Of a stretch of 64,000 nucleotides of DNA, positions 43,830-53,844 are shown piece by piece (position 1 is the stretch's first letter; each line of letters begins with the position of its first letter). Under the pieces are notes generated by a model. The model searched no databases. It worked only from the letters and a program-made list of their open reading frames with translations, and was not told the origin of the DNA. The stretch is from Achatina immaculata (lineage: Eukaryota > Mollusca > Gastropoda > Stylommatophora > Achatinidae), in NCBI GenBank assembly GCA_009760885.1, contig CM019701.1, forward strand, positions 20,919,637 through 20,983,636. Direction: 5' to 3'. A program made the position numbers and the translations under genes.

Positions 43830-44690
43830 TGAGCAGGCTTAGGGGAAGATTAGAATGAATGTGTGGCAAAGGAAAATACAGAACAAGGGATTTAGGCAAC
43901 CGCTTTGGTGGACGAAGCAAATAGAAAATGCCTGACAGACCAGGCGAGAGTTGACACAAAGATGGCAGAGATCTCGAAGAAATCCCTACGTAACAGCTGA
44001 AGAACTGAATGGAGCAAAGAGGAAATGTGAAAAGCAACAAAAACGCATTCAGATCTCTTGCTATGGAGTCAAAGGCGCGGACATGGAATAAGATGATACA
44101 AGAAATAACAGCTGAGAAATCTTTGCGCAAATTCTGGCAAGTGCAGAGGAAGATGAACAGCTATCATGAAATACAAGGGAATACCAACATAAAGGATGAG
44201 GAAGGTAATGTACTGAGATCTGATGAGCAGAAAGAGAGAGTCTTTTTACAAAGATACGTCAAAAAACGAACCAGGGTAATCTTGAAGGATGTATAATGAC
44301 TATAAACAAAATATCAAGTTTTGTACAAAACAGAAATCCTGAAAAGCTCAAAAGAAGTGTAGGAGGTAAGACAAACAATTAATTCTGCCAAAAATTGGTC
44401 ATGATGGCGTCCAGTATGGACATCTCAAAGAAGCTGACGAGAAGGTTGTAAAGCAGATGACAGAAGACTACAACCAGAGTTTGAAGACTGGCGTCATACC
44501 CGAGGAATGGCTGCACAGTTAATCGATTCTCTTGCCAAAATAGGCAAAGACAATACAAAACTGAATGGTTATCGAGTTATAACAGACAAAATATATATGG
44601 CAAAGTGATCGAGAAGATTATAGCTGGGCGACTATCAGGCAAATATGCAGGGTTGCTGGCATGAAGGACCATTGTAAAACTTGTTGGTGC
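43830..44690 (+). mobile_element. Degenerate LINE linker/RT region, another family
   Basis: Frame-shifting plus-strand reading: WWTKQIENA, QRWQRSRRNPYVTAEELN, AKRKCEKQQKRIQ, LRKFWQVQRKMNSY and NIKDEEGNVLRSDEQK, then weak RT-like remains (IPEEWLHS-like, KVIEKIIAGRLSG). This is the typical region between endonuclease and RT, including the NVL-s-eq-k motif. Family not identified. Confidence 0.65.
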
Positions 44691-44889
44691 AAGTTTATAT
44701 TTTTATAACTAGTGAGGGGGGGGGCGATATTTTATCCAGTTGTTTCTGATCAACAATCCTTGGCAATGTAGTACCATACTCGAGGCCAATCTAGCTCCCC
44801 CATCATGACCGCCAACCTAGATTCTTCCCTCCCCCCGGTATATTGTCTGCTAATTGTGCATAAATCCTGAGCATTTAATTAATAAAACA

Positions 44890-45105
44890 AAACAAGTTAT
44901 CAAGTGGAACACAACAGGCTAAAGAAAAAGAGGCAGACCGCGCGAAACTCCGAAGAGGACATTGTTAAGAGAGGCCAAATTAGCAGGCATAAAATCCCTT
45001 GATTTTACTCGCCGAAGACAGGAAAAATTGGCGAACTACTTTGCGAGCCCTATGTGACGTTTAACGGCACGGGAAGGATATAAGAAAAAGATAAGAAGAA
45101 GATAA
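44890..45105 (+). mobile_element. LINE-B 3' end
   Basis: CAAGTTATCAAGTGGAACACAAC to GGCACGGGAAGGATATAAG, with a deletion near 45.0 kb relative to other copies and a tail of AAGATAAGAAGAAG. Confidence 0.85.
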
Positions 45106-45109
45106 TATT

Positions 45110-45700
45110 TAATTAATACACAATACACTGACATGCAGTACAACTCACCAAGTCTGAAATTAACGACACAGCATTTTAATTTCACTATACGCCACAACAA
45201 CACATACAACTGACATTGACATCAACATGACATCAAGACAGGTGCTATTATATGGTAATTAAGCATGGTATCATATGATAATGACTTCTCATGTTGCATT
45301 CTTGAAAACCTGATGGACCTGGGGTCCCAGGCTCTTGGCCCTACACGTAGCCTACACTACGAATCTAATGTGCAATGGCGCTTATTCCACGCAGCTACCG
45401 CTGCCATGACACACCTCCATATAACCGCGTTGCTGCAGCACAAGATCAGTCTACATGAAAGCATAATAACGAATCAAACATGTTGCCCATCCAGTATACT
45501 TACAACTCACACTTAAATCATACACATAATTTCCATATCAATACGTAAATACAGAAACCTACATCACAGCTTACTGCACAACTACATAATCTACACCGCA
45601 TGAGGTGGGCACGGGTAGAACATAACCAGCGATCATCATAATACACAGCAATTTAATCTATAGGCACAACTAACAAGACATCCCCCGGCCATTGCCTCTA
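45110..45700. other. Unassigned stretch
   Basis: CA-rich on the plus strand; no domain seen. Confidence 0.35.
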
Positions 45701-46039
45701 TCTAACTGAATGCCCACCAGTGTTTCAATATATATATATATTTTTTTTAAAAACCAATTACCAATCACGTGGACGATGACGCTTCGGTCAAGGTCGTACA
45801 CCCCTCGACCTAATCGTGCCTCGTCCATACTATCCTTTCCTTATGGAGTTGGGATTGGTAAACGGAGACGCATAACACGAGGCAGATCCTGGATGGCCAA
45901 GGCTGAGGATACAATAATGTCAGTGTGCGATCTAGATGAGGTGCCTAAAGGTGATGATTGGTTATGAGTACAGGGCCGACCTCAGCTACCAAAGGTTATT
46001 ATACAGAAGGGCCGCGAATGTAGTCTGGGCATAGGGGAC

Positions 46040-46630
46040 AGCTGAACTTTGGGTTCAAGATCTCATCCAGCACCACTGTGGGTCTTCCCACGCGATAACA
46101 TATACAAATGGTTTAGTGTCTCGGAACAGCAAAAGTGGTTTGGGGTTTTGTTGTCTACCGCAATGGAAGAGTAATGGCACAGAGTTCGGGAGCCTTTGAA
46201 ACCACCACATCAAGCATGCGAATGGAAATTGAATTGAGGGTGTGTCGGCAGTAAAGGAATGGTTGCAGTTCATGGGGTCACAGTGACTGATTCACAGGGC
46301 ATGCTTCGTAAGAATGAGTAAAAAATTGTTTCGAAAAGTTTGGATTCATCTTTTAAGCCAGTCAAATGTGAGGAGCCTAATCTGGCTTTATTGTCCAGGG
46401 CATGCTGAAGTACATGGCAGTGAAGTGGCAGATAGACTTGCTGGGCAGACTAAAATAATTGGCAAGCTGAGAATGGACAAGGGTGACATTGGTAAAGTCT
46501 GTGGGACAATGAAGAGTAAAAATGCAAGAGCAATGTAACTGTGAAGCGACTGCTGGAACTAGGACAAGTTAAGGGAGCTGGTAGGAGATCTGAACTGTAT
46601 GGGTGAAAACGCACCGTAAAGAACCATCCT
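46040..46630 (+). mobile_element. LINE RNase H domain remnant
   Basis: In broken frames: TIYTNGLVSRNSKSG (the YTDGS strand with D to N), SSGAFETTTSSMRMEIE, AVKEWLQFMG, VTDSQGMLRKNE and LIWLYCPGHAEVHGSEVADRLAG. All four conserved RNase H blocks occur in order. The first catalytic aspartate is replaced by asparagine and frames shift, so it is inactive. It belongs with the LINE-R-type elements at 26.4 and 0.8 kb. Confidence 0.8.
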
Positions 46631-46689
46631 TGATGGGAAATATTAGCAGACATACTCTTGGATGGATGCTACGGAGTATATATGGGACT

Positions 46690-47760
46690 GTCCTGAATGT
46701 AATGACGCCAGGATCAGATTTTGAACCTTCGAACTCGAATTCTTCAATGTTTTTATCATTTCTTCTATAGAAATGCCATCTGTTCTTGTCGCTTTTCCTC
46801 CCTCATCTTGTTCGGGACCTTTTCAACATCTGGTTATTATATATTTATTGGTGGGCCATCTACGTATTCTAAAGCTGTCTATTTTATCTTCAGATAGGTC
46901 TTATATATCCTGTCAGTCATTTTCTGCCATTATTTGAACTTTTGTGCTTTTGATACCTGCCCCGCTATTTATCTAACACTTTCTTTTGATATTAACTGCT
47001 ATTTCTTCGTACACCCCTCTTATATTGTGAATGGTATTCATTTATTCTCTGGCAAAACATTTCTCCTGCATTCAGTTTTCTCAGTTTTGTCTGCACGTAA
47101 AACGCGTTTCTTTAATTTTCGATGGCGTTCTGCCGTTTCGGTTGACTCAAGCTGTCGCTAGCTTCAGTGTTTCAAGCATAATGTACCGTTAGATAGAGAA
47201 TGATTTGTTTTTTCTTTTCACCACAGCATATTTATGAAATAATCTGAATTACTGTGAGGGAGGTAAATATGGATGTCATATTCCACCTTATTTCTCAGTA
47301 TTATGGTGGATCAGTAATTTATTTCATGTATTGTATGGCGTGAATATTGTAATCATTAGAAAGGTGCAGAAACTCTTTGCATCCTTCTACTTTCTTGTTC
47401 CTTGTAATAATTTGAATGTTTGTTTTCTGAGAGAAGACAGTGCTGCTAATACAAGAACAGTGTTACATCTGGACAACAAATTGCGAACTCTTCAGAGAGT
47501 TGTTTTTAAAAAGACGAGTTATTATTAATTTTAAACCACGGAAGTTTTAAAAAGAAATTTACTTGTACCTAGTGTAGAAGAATGTGTTGATATTAAGTAT
47601 ATTCTATCATGAGCGTGTTTATTTTCCGTTTACTCCAGCTGTGTATTTTAATCGGAGTTCTGTGTGAGATATTTCTTGTTGGATGTTGAAGAAATCTACA
47701 TTTATTTTATTGTTTAAGTTAAAAAACTGTTTGTTGTTTTTTTCTTGTGATTCTCTCATT
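46690..47760. other. Unassigned stretch upstream of a candidate exon
   Basis: AT-rich with no recognised mobile element. A pyrimidine tract plus CACAG at ~47209-47226 looks like a splice acceptor but no convincing exon follows. Confidence 0.35.
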
Positions 47761-47775
47761 CGCAGCACAAAGAAA

Positions 47776-47914
47776 ATGAATTTCAAGAGCATTTCCATAC
47801 GGCCAAGAATATATGTCCTGGTAGCTTGCTTTTCTGTGCTATTTGCTATGGCGTACGCGAATCTTCCTTCACCGTTGAATATGCACAATTCAAATTTATG
47901 GCAACAAGTTATAA
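47776..47914 (+). CDS. Candidate first coding exon of a secreted protein
   Basis: A long pyrimidine tract (TTTTTTTCTTGTGATTCTCTCATTCGCAG) ends at 47765 as a strong acceptor, and ATG follows 10 nt later in the context AAGAAAATGA. The frame encodes a basic n-region (MNFKSISIRPR), a hydrophobic core (IYVLVACFSVLFAMA) and an AYA|N cleavage-like site, then NLPSPLNMHNSNLWQQVI. ATAA|GTACGT at 47915 is a good donor; the exon would end in phase 1, as many signal-peptide exons do. Exon span with 5' UTR is 47766-47914. No downstream exon is visible, so the product is unknown; a short secreted peptide or protein precursor is the simplest reading. Confidence 0.5.
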
Positions 47915-47936
47915 GTACGTACATCACTTTTTATAG

Positions 47937-48259
47937 AATGTATAAAGTAGGAAAAAAGTAGGAACAGCTTTATTACTTAACGTTTACAACGATGTGACGT
48001 TTCGGCGCGAGCCTTCCTCATACAAACACAAACAGGACAAAGAATCCGACAGAGGAGACAAAGTATAGATTCACAAAAAATTTATGCAAGAGAAATAATT
48101 TTTAAAAATGAAAAAAAATAATTAATGAAAACTGGAACTTAGCTTAAGTCTTGGAAGAACGTAAGATAGAACTCGTAAAACCACTTGTCAGAACGCCGTT
48201 GATATTCACTGAACGTTAAGTAATAAAGCTGTTCCTACTTTTTCCCTAGTTTATACATT
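47937..48259. mobile_element. MITE-like element with ~48-bp inverted termini
   Basis: Left end AATGTATAAAGTAGG...GTAGGAACAGCTTTATTACTTAACGTT is the near-perfect reverse complement of the right end (AACGTTAAGTAATAAAGCTG...CATT). The 323-bp element is non-coding. Inside the left arm is GTTTCGGCGCGAGCCTTCC. It sits 22 bp inside the presumed intron after the candidate exon. The immediate flanks show no obvious target duplication. Confidence 0.8.
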
Positions 48260-48515
48260 TTGGTATCACAGCTTTACTGCAGTGACTCGAGTATAGTTGT
48301 ATGCTTATACACTAATTATTGTGTGTCATTTTGTTATAGTGTCGTTATATGTAACATTGCACGGATAAGAGAATAAGTCAAGTAGAAATAAGTTAGTAAA
48401 CCTGCTGTTGTAAGATTAAATGAATTTTCTTTCAATTTTACGTAATATCTAAAGCAGTTATGACAATTAACAAAACAAAATTAACAATGTGGATACATAT
48501 TTATGTTAATCTTAT
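48260..48515. other. Unassigned
   Basis: Nothing recognised between the MITE-like element and the LINE-B tail. Confidence 0.35.
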
Positions 48516-50510
48516 AACTTATATCTTATATCTGATATCCTTCCCGTGCCGTTAAACGTCACATAAGGCTAGCAAAGTAGTTCGCCAATTTTTCCTGTCT
48601 TCGAAGAGTCTTTCAACCTCATCAAGGGATTTTATGCCTGTTAATTTGGCCTCTCTTAATAATGTCCTCTTCAGAATTTCACGCGGTCTGCCTCTTTTTC
48701 TTTGGCCTGTTGTGTTCCACTGATAGCTTGTTTTTGGATTCTCTGATCATTTCTTCTCATCAAGTGACCAACATATGTCCATCTCTTTTTCCTGATCACC
48801 CATGAGACTGGTTCTTGTTCAGTCATCTGTCTTATCTCTGCATTGTTCTTGAATTCATTCCACTTGATGCCGAGTATTTTTCTTTGGCATGTGTTTTCAA
48901 AAGAGTCTAATTTCTTTTCTATTTCTTTAGTTGTTTTCCAGCTTTCATATGCATAAATGAGAGTGGATATTACATTTGAATTGAATAGTCTTAACTTGGT
49001 TTTTGTGCTTATAACTTTTGAATTCCATATGTTCTCAAGATTCTTGAAGATTGATGCTGCTTTTGCAATTCTGATCCTAACTTCCTTTCCAGTGTCACCA
49101 TCCTTTTTTATAAGCAGGTCGAGTTATACAACTTAATTAGATGGAGCAAAAATAATGGCATGATTATAAACACCGATAAAACAAAATCAATGCTCATAAC
49201 AACAAGACAGAAGCTTCAAAACGCAACAAAAGCAACACTTCGGCTCTGTACAGAAACATCACAAATAGAAAACGTTAGCGAGCAAAAAACACTAGGTCTT
49301 ATTATTGACCAACATCTGACCTGGAACTCTCATGTGCAATGTCTAACAAAAGTCATCGCACAAAAAGCATACCAGTTAGCTAAAATTAAGCACTTCATCG
49401 ATCAAGACACTAGGAAGACATACTACATATCTCATATACAAACACATTTAGACTATTGCTCAACAGTTTGGGATGGTTGCTCAGTGTCAAATACAAAGAG
49501 GCTTTGCTCACTCCAAAAGCGAGCAGTAAAGCTTATTAGTGACAAAGATCAAGCACAAACAACTAACCACCACAAACGTATCAAAATACTGCCTCTTAAG
49601 AACAGGTTCCTCTTCAACAAAGCCAAGTTAGTACATCAAATTCTTTCACGGCATGCCCCGCCTTATCAATTGAACTTGTTTAAATTTAGCACAAAGTGCA
49701 GCCAACGCTTGAACAACATATGTCTTCCAAAACCTAGACTTGATCTTTACAAGAAAAGCTTTAGTTATTCTGCTGCTCATCTTTGGAATACCCTCCCATC
49801 CCGTATAAAAAATATAAATTATACTCCTTCCTATAACTACAAGCTTTCCCAATATCTATTTGATGTCGACTACATGCCTCCATAAATTATAAAACTTAAA
49901 AGTTATCTTAAACTGCTCTTACAGACACCGAATACAATTAATTGTTTTCTGAATAGTCCCGAAAATTTTGTTTAGTAGATAGCCATTTATAATGTATGTA
50001 GTTACTTCTGTACGGAGTGAATGTTTAAGAGCGAAATGTAAATGTTATATTGTATTTTATGTCTCTCAGATTCAATGTTAATTATGTTTGTTACATGAAC
50101 AATTTATAGAATGTCTGGAATAGAGTGAAAGATGTATGATAAAGGGCAGAATGTCAGACGGGCCTGCGTTCCCAATTCTTAACCCTTTTGAAATAAAGAT
50201 CAATCAATCAATCCTGGTCTATGTAGCTGCCAAAGTATGCAAATTGATTGACTTCTTCAATATCTGTCCCTTCTATGTGTATTTTTCCATTTTGATTGAG
50301 AGGAATTTTCATTATTTTTCTTTTGTCCTTGTTAATTTCAAGTCCTATTTTCCTAGCCAGTGAAGACAGGCTATCTGTTTTTTCTTGCATGGAATTCACA
50401 TTATTACTGATAAGAGTTATGTCGTCAGCAAAATCAAGATCTTCTAGTTGGGTCCCATGTACCCAGTCAATACGTGTGTTACCTGTGCAGCATTTTTTCA
50501 TTATTTATGT
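48516..50510 (-). mobile_element. LINE-B, split by LINE-J
   Basis: Minus-strand element. At the right, 50501-50215 reads LEDLDFADDITLISNN with the complete FADD catalytic box, KIGLEINKDKRKIMKI and VNQFAYFGSYIDQD. It stops at ACCATCCT and resumes left of the insertion at 49104 with the GDT-KE block and the C-terminal tail down to the GGCACGGGAAGG motif and tail at ~48520. The C-terminal part has frame breaks. It is the most complete LINE-B copy and the only one with the catalytic box. Confidence 0.88.
49105..50210 (+). mobile_element. LINE-J RT C-terminal region and 3' UTR
   Basis: A 241-codon open stretch from 49160 to 49885: NTDKTKSMLITTRQK (RT thumb start), KTLGLIIDQHLTWNSHV, IKHFIDQDTRKTYYIS, IQTHLDYCSTVWDGCS, LQKRAVKLISDKD, then PKPRLDLYKKSFSYSAAHLW and LPSRIKN before the stop. 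This arrangement is the C-terminal half of jockey/CR1-type RTs. The 3' UTR ends with AATAAAGATCAATCAATCA. ATCCT borders both sides (49100-49104, 50211-50215). The RT active site is 5' of the truncation. No internal stop, so recent. Confidence 0.9.
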
Positions 50511-50623
50511 TAATAGGAAATCTGAATTCTGGCAAATAATTTATCGCAAAATGCTGAAGAGAGATATAATATTGTCTTCGTCAAAGAATGTTCAGAGAGA
50601 ATATACAAAAGAGTATTGTGTTA

Positions 50624-50625
<2 letters not shown>

Positions 50626-50677
<52 letters not shown>

Positions 50678-50680
50678 CGA
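50626..50680. repeat. (GACA)n microsatellite
   Basis: Uninterrupted CAGA-type tetranucleotide, about 13 units, then diverged CAGA/GATA for another ~30 bp. Confidence 0.95.
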
Positions 50681-50783
50681 CAGGCTTACGGATAAATAGG
50701 CAGATAGATTTTCCATCTAAAACTGATCATGTTTCCTTGTCTGGTTCACTAGGCAGTAAGTTACTTCTTCTATAAGCACAATG

Positions 50784-50787
<4 letters not shown>

Positions 50788-50826
<39 letters not shown>
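50788..50826. repeat. (TA)n microsatellite
   Basis: About 19 TA dinucleotides, directly against the tail of the LINE-A copy on its right. Confidence 0.95.
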
Positions 50827-50827
<1 letters not shown>

Positions 50828-50830
<3 letters not shown>

Positions 50831-51425
50831 TTAATTCATTCATTTGCATGTCCCTTGTGGAACTTTGCCTCCCTAACAGCACTCCTGTAGGCTTCTCGGT
50901 TGTGAGCAAGATGGCCTACTGCTGATGCATCCATATGCAGATCATCAATGATGTCTTGCAGCCATCTTCGCTTTGGTCTTCCTCTCTTTCTTTTCCCTTT
51001 ATGTACCTTTCCAAAACGGTCTTCTCTAGATTATCATGACTTTTAATGTGTCCAAAATATTTCAATTTTTTTTCTATCCTTAATTCTCTTTACTAGCCAG
51101 CCTTCTTCAATATTAAGTTCTTGTAGTATAGATATATTTGTTCTTTTTTGTGGCCATGATATTTGGAGAACTCTTCTGTAGCATTTACATTCAAAAGCAT
51201 TTATGTGTTTCTCAGCTGTTTTGTTAGGTGTCCAGGTATCACAGGCATATGTTGTGATGGGAAAGATACATGCACTTAAAAATCGCGTCTACAGATTCTT
51301 TAGTTGTTTTACTTTCTGAAGAGCGATAGATGTCCTCCTTTTAATTTCCCTCATTGTATCTCCATTATTAGTTAGCAGTGATCCAATATATTCAGAACTA
51401 TCCACTTCTTCCAGTTTTTACTCAT
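50828..51425 (-). mobile_element. LINE-A 3' region
   Basis: Minus-strand LINE-A tail from the CATTCATTTGCATGTCCC end, through the RGRP-type region and WTPNKTAEKHINAF, to EYIGSLLTNNGD at ~51.37 kb, with frame shifts. About 600 bp, similar extent to the 24.3-kb and 59.9-kb copies. Confidence 0.83.
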
Positions 51426-51629
51426 TGATACATATATGTTTGTGTGTACTCATATATGACAGACAGGCACATAGGCAGACAAACAGACAGCAGCCAGACA
51501 GGCAAACAGACAGACAGACAAATAGACAAAAAGAGACAGACAGGTAAGTAGATAATGGATGTAATTATTTTTTAATCATCCATTTTTCTTGTCTGGTTCA
51601 CTAGACAGTAAGTTACTTCTTCCCTAAAC

Positions 51630-51631
<2 letters not shown>

Positions 51632-51680
<49 letters not shown>
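51632..51680. repeat. (TA)n microsatellite
   Basis: About 24 TA units, followed by GGATGTATGTGTGTATGTTCTAGCATC, a sequence arrangement seen in dispersed animal repeats. Confidence 0.95.
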
Positions 51681-51682
<2 letters not shown>

Positions 51683-51684
51683 AT

Positions 51685-52090
51685 GTATGTGTGTATGTTC
51701 TAGCATCACTCTGGAACTCCTGGAGCAATTTCAACAAAATTTGGTACACATATGACTTACAATCTGGAAAAAATACTGTGGTAAGACAGTCCTATCAATC
51801 CTGAGAAGGATATGAAGGGGGTGGAGTTTTTAATCTACTAAATTCAAGAGAAATAATCGTGAAATAGCGCGGTACTAGTCTAAAGAGAAGGATTTGCATG
51901 TCCCTTGCGGAACGCTGCTTCTCAAACAGCACTCCTGTAGGCCTCTCGGTTGTGAGCAAGATGCCTCCCATGGCAAATCTAAATAAATAAATTTTAACAC
52001 TGTTTTTTCCTCTTGTTTATATTAGCTTTTTATTGTATTCTAGAGTAGATTTCATTGCTCAGTGACAGTGTGCCCTTTTCTTATTTTTTT
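51685..52090. other. Possible dispersed repeat, then unassigned
   Basis: TGTTCTAGCATCACTCTGGAACTCC...CAATTTCAACAAAATTTGGTACACATATG resembles a widespread invertebrate dispersed repeat; I cannot name it from sequence. LINE-A terminal piece at 51892-51966 (TTTGCATGTCCCTTGCGG to GTGAGCAAGATGCC). The rest is unassigned. Confidence 0.45.
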
Positions 52091-52097
52091 AAAATTA

Positions 52098-52267
52098 GGG
52101 AGAGAGAGAGGGAGGGAGAGGGAGAGAGAAGGATAGAGTAGGGGAGAGAGATAGAGAGAGAGAGACAGGTAGAAAGAGAAAGAGAGGAGAGAGAGAGGGA
52201 GAAAGAGGAATAGAAGGGGAGAGATAGAGAGGGGAGAGAAAGAGAGGGAGAAAGAGAGAGAGATAGA
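52098..52267. repeat. Polypurine (GA)-rich tract
   Basis: About 170 nt of almost pure purine on the plus strand (GAGA/GGGA units). Confidence 0.9.
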
Positions 52268-52269
52268 TT

Positions 52270-52735
52270 TAAGATCGTCTTGTTTCTCCCACGGACAACT
52301 TTATGTTCCTTGCTCAAAGGGGGATTCACTGGAGAATTTATTCACCTGGAGGTGAAACTAAAAATGTTGTTTATAATCAAATTTTTAATTAAATTAATAT
52401 TATAGTGAATTTGCAAAAGATTTACTTTATAATTTGTATACTGTACTTATACTTAAATAAAAATTACTTCGATATTACACTATAGATAGAATTCATTCCT
52501 TTTCCTGTCTAATAGACGATTGGGATACATAAATCATCGGGTAGTCAGGTAGTGTTCTATAAATGCTGTCTTATAAAAGAAACTTAACACTTCGCATCTT
52601 TCTCTAATAATTCGTGTATTTTTTCTCCGATTACAACCAAACTTTTCTGACGAACTACACTGAGTAGCGGCAAGGAGAGTTCAGCGAAACTGAATTTCAA
52701 ACACAAGCCAGGCGATACTCACAGTGGTAGGGGTC
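52270..52735. other. Unassigned
   Basis: No coding or repeat seen. Confidence 0.35.
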
Positions 52736-52739
52736 TCGA

Positions 52740-53400
52740 AATGAAAAGTCACTCTCCCTAATAAAGAGTGTGTCCTCCTCTTCCTGCAACAATCACAGTT
52801 GTACAGCGTGCCTCATTGAGTGGATTAAGTTTTGGATTGCAGCTTGGGAAGATTACTCCAAGTATGTGTGAGTTCATTTTCAAGCTGTACAAGAGGCTGA
52901 GGTGGGTTTGATACTTTTCGTATATGGCGGTCGAGCATGTCTCACAGTTGTTTGATAGGGTTAAGGTCAGGTGACACTGCTGGCTATGGAAGCAGAACAT
53001 GAATATCATTCTGATGGGATAAATGCCATGGTTACTCTTTATCGTGCATAAAAGTAAGGCCTTGTCGTTGGATTTGGAAAAAATGGCCCAAGTTGAGGTG
53101 TCAGGGCTTGATGTATGTACAGCTGTGGAGTGATGTTTCCCCAAATTGGTACAGTTGTGCTCAAGATTTCTCTGTTATTCCCTCCCCCGTTTCCACATTA
53201 TGATGATGTCTCCACCAAAGTTCAAAGCCTCTCGGATGAAATTATAGGCGTATCGTTCATGCGGACGTCTGTACACCCTGAACCTACCATCACGCCTTTC
53301 CATCTGGACTCCTCTGCCGTTGCCTCCAAGGCCATCTGACTTACACTGAAGCCTGTCTTGGACGTGGGGTGGTTGAGTGGAGGGCGTCGGACAGATTGGA
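52740..53400 (-). mobile_element. Tc1-type transposase remnant
   Basis: Minus strand, in several frames: ERL-TLVETSS-CGNGGG near 53.2 kb (where Tc1 has FGGGSVMVWGGI), NITPQLYIHQALTPQLG, HLTLTLSNNCETCSTAIYEK, then AAIQNLIHSMRHAV and TTVIVAGRGGHTLY at 52.8 kb. The final SM-RC--VI-A-GGHT-Y string is the usual C-terminus of Tc1 transposases. Catalytic DDE positions are not preserved. Terminal inverted repeats were not found. Confidence 0.65.
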
Positions 53401-53599
53401 GTGGATGTAAGTTTGCTTTCCTCAGATGGCCTAAAAAGTGTTCAGCGGAAGTTGTTTCTTATTCGATAATGCATTTATGGTGTCAATTAGTGTCTGCCTT
53501 TGAGCAGACTGGAAACGGTTCGAATAAATTCATTCTGGCTCTGCGTGGTCTCCATCGGTCTTCCTGGCCTTACCCGGTCTCAGATCAGGCTTATTAACT

Positions 53600-53800
53600 G
53601 AAAACACTGTTGCAGTGGATAGACAACTAGTCGGGAGACATTAACACTCGCGCAACAGGTTCAATTCTTGTCCCCGCAATTCAGATATCGGATGATCTGA
53701 TTTATTTCTGATTCTGTGAGATGCAGCAAGATAAAAAGCCGCAGGTAATCCTGATAAAACGATGGCGAATTTTGTGCCATCTAGCTTTTACAGTGAGTGA
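53600..53800 (+). other. Possible tRNA-derived SINE head
   Basis: CAGTGGATAGACAACTAGTCGG could be an A box and CAGGTTCAATTCTTGTCCCC a B box (53.61-53.69 kb), spaced as in a tRNA-like promoter. No poly-A tail or second copy supports it. Confidence 0.35.
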
Positions 53801-53844
53801 TTAAAATTACATTTCAAAGGTATTTATAGGTCAGAAAAGGAAAA

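Noticed and set aside
47619..47927. Minus-strand frame of 102 codons over the candidate exon
   Set aside because: Shadow of the plus-strand exon; no motif of its own and no splice signals on the minus strand.
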